From the NCBI GenBank assembly GCA_030672345.1, contig DAOVGO010000150.1, positions 1-5,224 on the forward strand: 5,224 nt of DNA, in the 5' to 3' direction. Positions within the stretch are counted from its first letter, which is position 1. The number at the start of each line of letters is the position of its first letter. Origin of the DNA: Methanosarcinales archaeon (GTDB lineage Archaea > Halobacteriota > Methanosarcinia > Methanosarcinales > Methanogasteraceae). The notes beneath the pieces are model-generated. The model was given only the letters and a program-made list of their open reading frames with translations. It was not told the DNA's origin and made no database searches. Shown here piece after piece: positions 4,868-5,224 of the stretch. A program made the position numbers and the translations under genes.

Positions 4868-5224
4868 CTAATCCCGGTCCATCCGCACAACCTCAACCCC
4901 GGCTTCCGCAAAGAACTCAAGCGCACGAGAATCAGGGTACGCGTGCGCAAAAACCACGCGGACGATGTTTGCGTTGATGATCATCTTTGCACAGAGCACG
5001 CACGGCTGGTGGGTGCAGTAGATCGTTGCCCCCTTGGTGCTCACACCGTGCAGCGCAGCCTGGATGATCGCGTTCTGCTCAGCATGAACCGCCCGGCAGA
5101 CCTCGTGCATCGTCCCTGACTCGATATTCTCCTGATCCCTGATGCACCCAATGTCCAGGCAGTGCTCGAGATTCCGGGGTGCGCCGTTGTAGCCTGTTGA
5201 TATGATGCGCTTGTCACGCACGAT
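4868..5224 (-). CDS. dCMP deaminase (partial; start lies beyond the right edge)
   Basis: This zinc enzyme deaminates dCMP to dUMP, the substrate of thymidylate synthase. The visible part has the cytidine/deoxycytidylate deaminase signature: HAEQNAI (C-R-A-V-H-A-E) with the zinc-binding histidine and catalytic glutamate, and PCVLC with the two zinc-binding cysteines 25-30 residues later. Before these come the ISTGYNGAP stretch and several Cys/His residues (HCLDIGC and HEVC) that could hold a second metal, as in some dCMP deaminases. The frame stays open to 5224 and begins with IVRDKR, typical of the interior of the first strand region. The GTG at 5221-5219 is therefore an internal valine, and an estimated 30-40 N-terminal residues are missing. 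TAG at 4868-4870 ends it, convergent with rdgB. Family members are also called ComEB in bacteria, where competence is not implied by sequence. Confidence 0.9.
   Translation of the reverse strand: MVRDKRIISTGYNGAPRNLEHCLDIGCIRDQENIESGTMHEVCRAVHAEQNAIIQAALHGVSTKGATIYCTHQPCVLCAKMIINANIVRVVFAHAYPDSRALEFFAEAGVEVVRMDRD

Noticed and set aside
4699..5119. Two plus-strand frames across the convergent spacer and dCMP deaminase
   Set aside because: They overlap real genes on both sides, are rich in Arg/Pro/His, and match no known family.
5219..5221. GTG as the start codon of the dCMP deaminase
   Set aside because: The frame stays open upstream to the window edge, and the residues around it (IVRDKR) are interior in the family, so this is a truncated gene rather than a short one.

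Overview
The window looks like chromosomal DNA of an archaeon, most likely a euryarchaeote of the methanogen/ANME type. The sequence-based reasons are AT-rich elements of archaeal TATA-box type about 40-50 bases upstream of the isolated start codons, GGAG-type ribosome binding sites on several genes, and the form of the proteins: PurT with the extended shape I associate with methanogens, HemL with the FHGAHDAV variant, and an archaeal-style Ham1/RdgB. The lineage is an inference, as no rRNA or other marker gene is present. Base composition is fairly even and slightly GC-rich in the genes.

Layout, left to right. Positions 1-343 hold no gene I can support; they start with a short GC-rich repeat bounded by an inverted repeat and include an AT-rich patch near 150-170. 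On the minus strand lies a type II toxin-antitoxin pair: antitoxin 899-681, then a RelE/ParE-type toxin 700-344 overlapping it by 20 bases. It is downstream of, and in the same orientation as, a complete purT (2551-1166, minus), but separated by 266 bases with its own candidate promoter. A 257-base divergent spacer (2552-2808) carries candidate promoters for purT (minus) and hemL (plus) and a 66-base imperfect hairpin between them. On the plus strand hemL (2809-4095) is followed by an RdgB/Ham1-type nucleotide pyrophosphatase (4148-4726). The end of a dCMP deaminase gene (minus, 5224-4868) converges on it and runs off the right edge.

The metabolic genes are housekeeping. PurT uses formate to make an intermediate of IMP synthesis. 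RdgB removes deaminated purine triphosphates. dCMP deaminase feeds dUMP to thymidylate synthesis. HemL makes 5-aminolevulinate for tetrapyrroles (in methanogen-type archaea siroheme, cobalamin and coenzyme F430). Three of the four therefore concern nucleotide supply and quality, although only hemL and rdgB look co-transcribed.

I do not see an obvious new multi-gene system. The most unusual signal is the 52-base hemL-rdgB spacer. It is a TGATG-rich tandem repeat that reads as an unbroken chain of four tiny ORFs, each stop overlapping the next start, leading exactly from the hemL stop to the rdgB start, where no normal ribosome binding site is visible. Secondary points are the folded element between purT and hemL, an orphan BRE/TATA-like promoter flanked by an exact 10-base direct repeat in the convergent spacer, and a protein-like fragment after purT.
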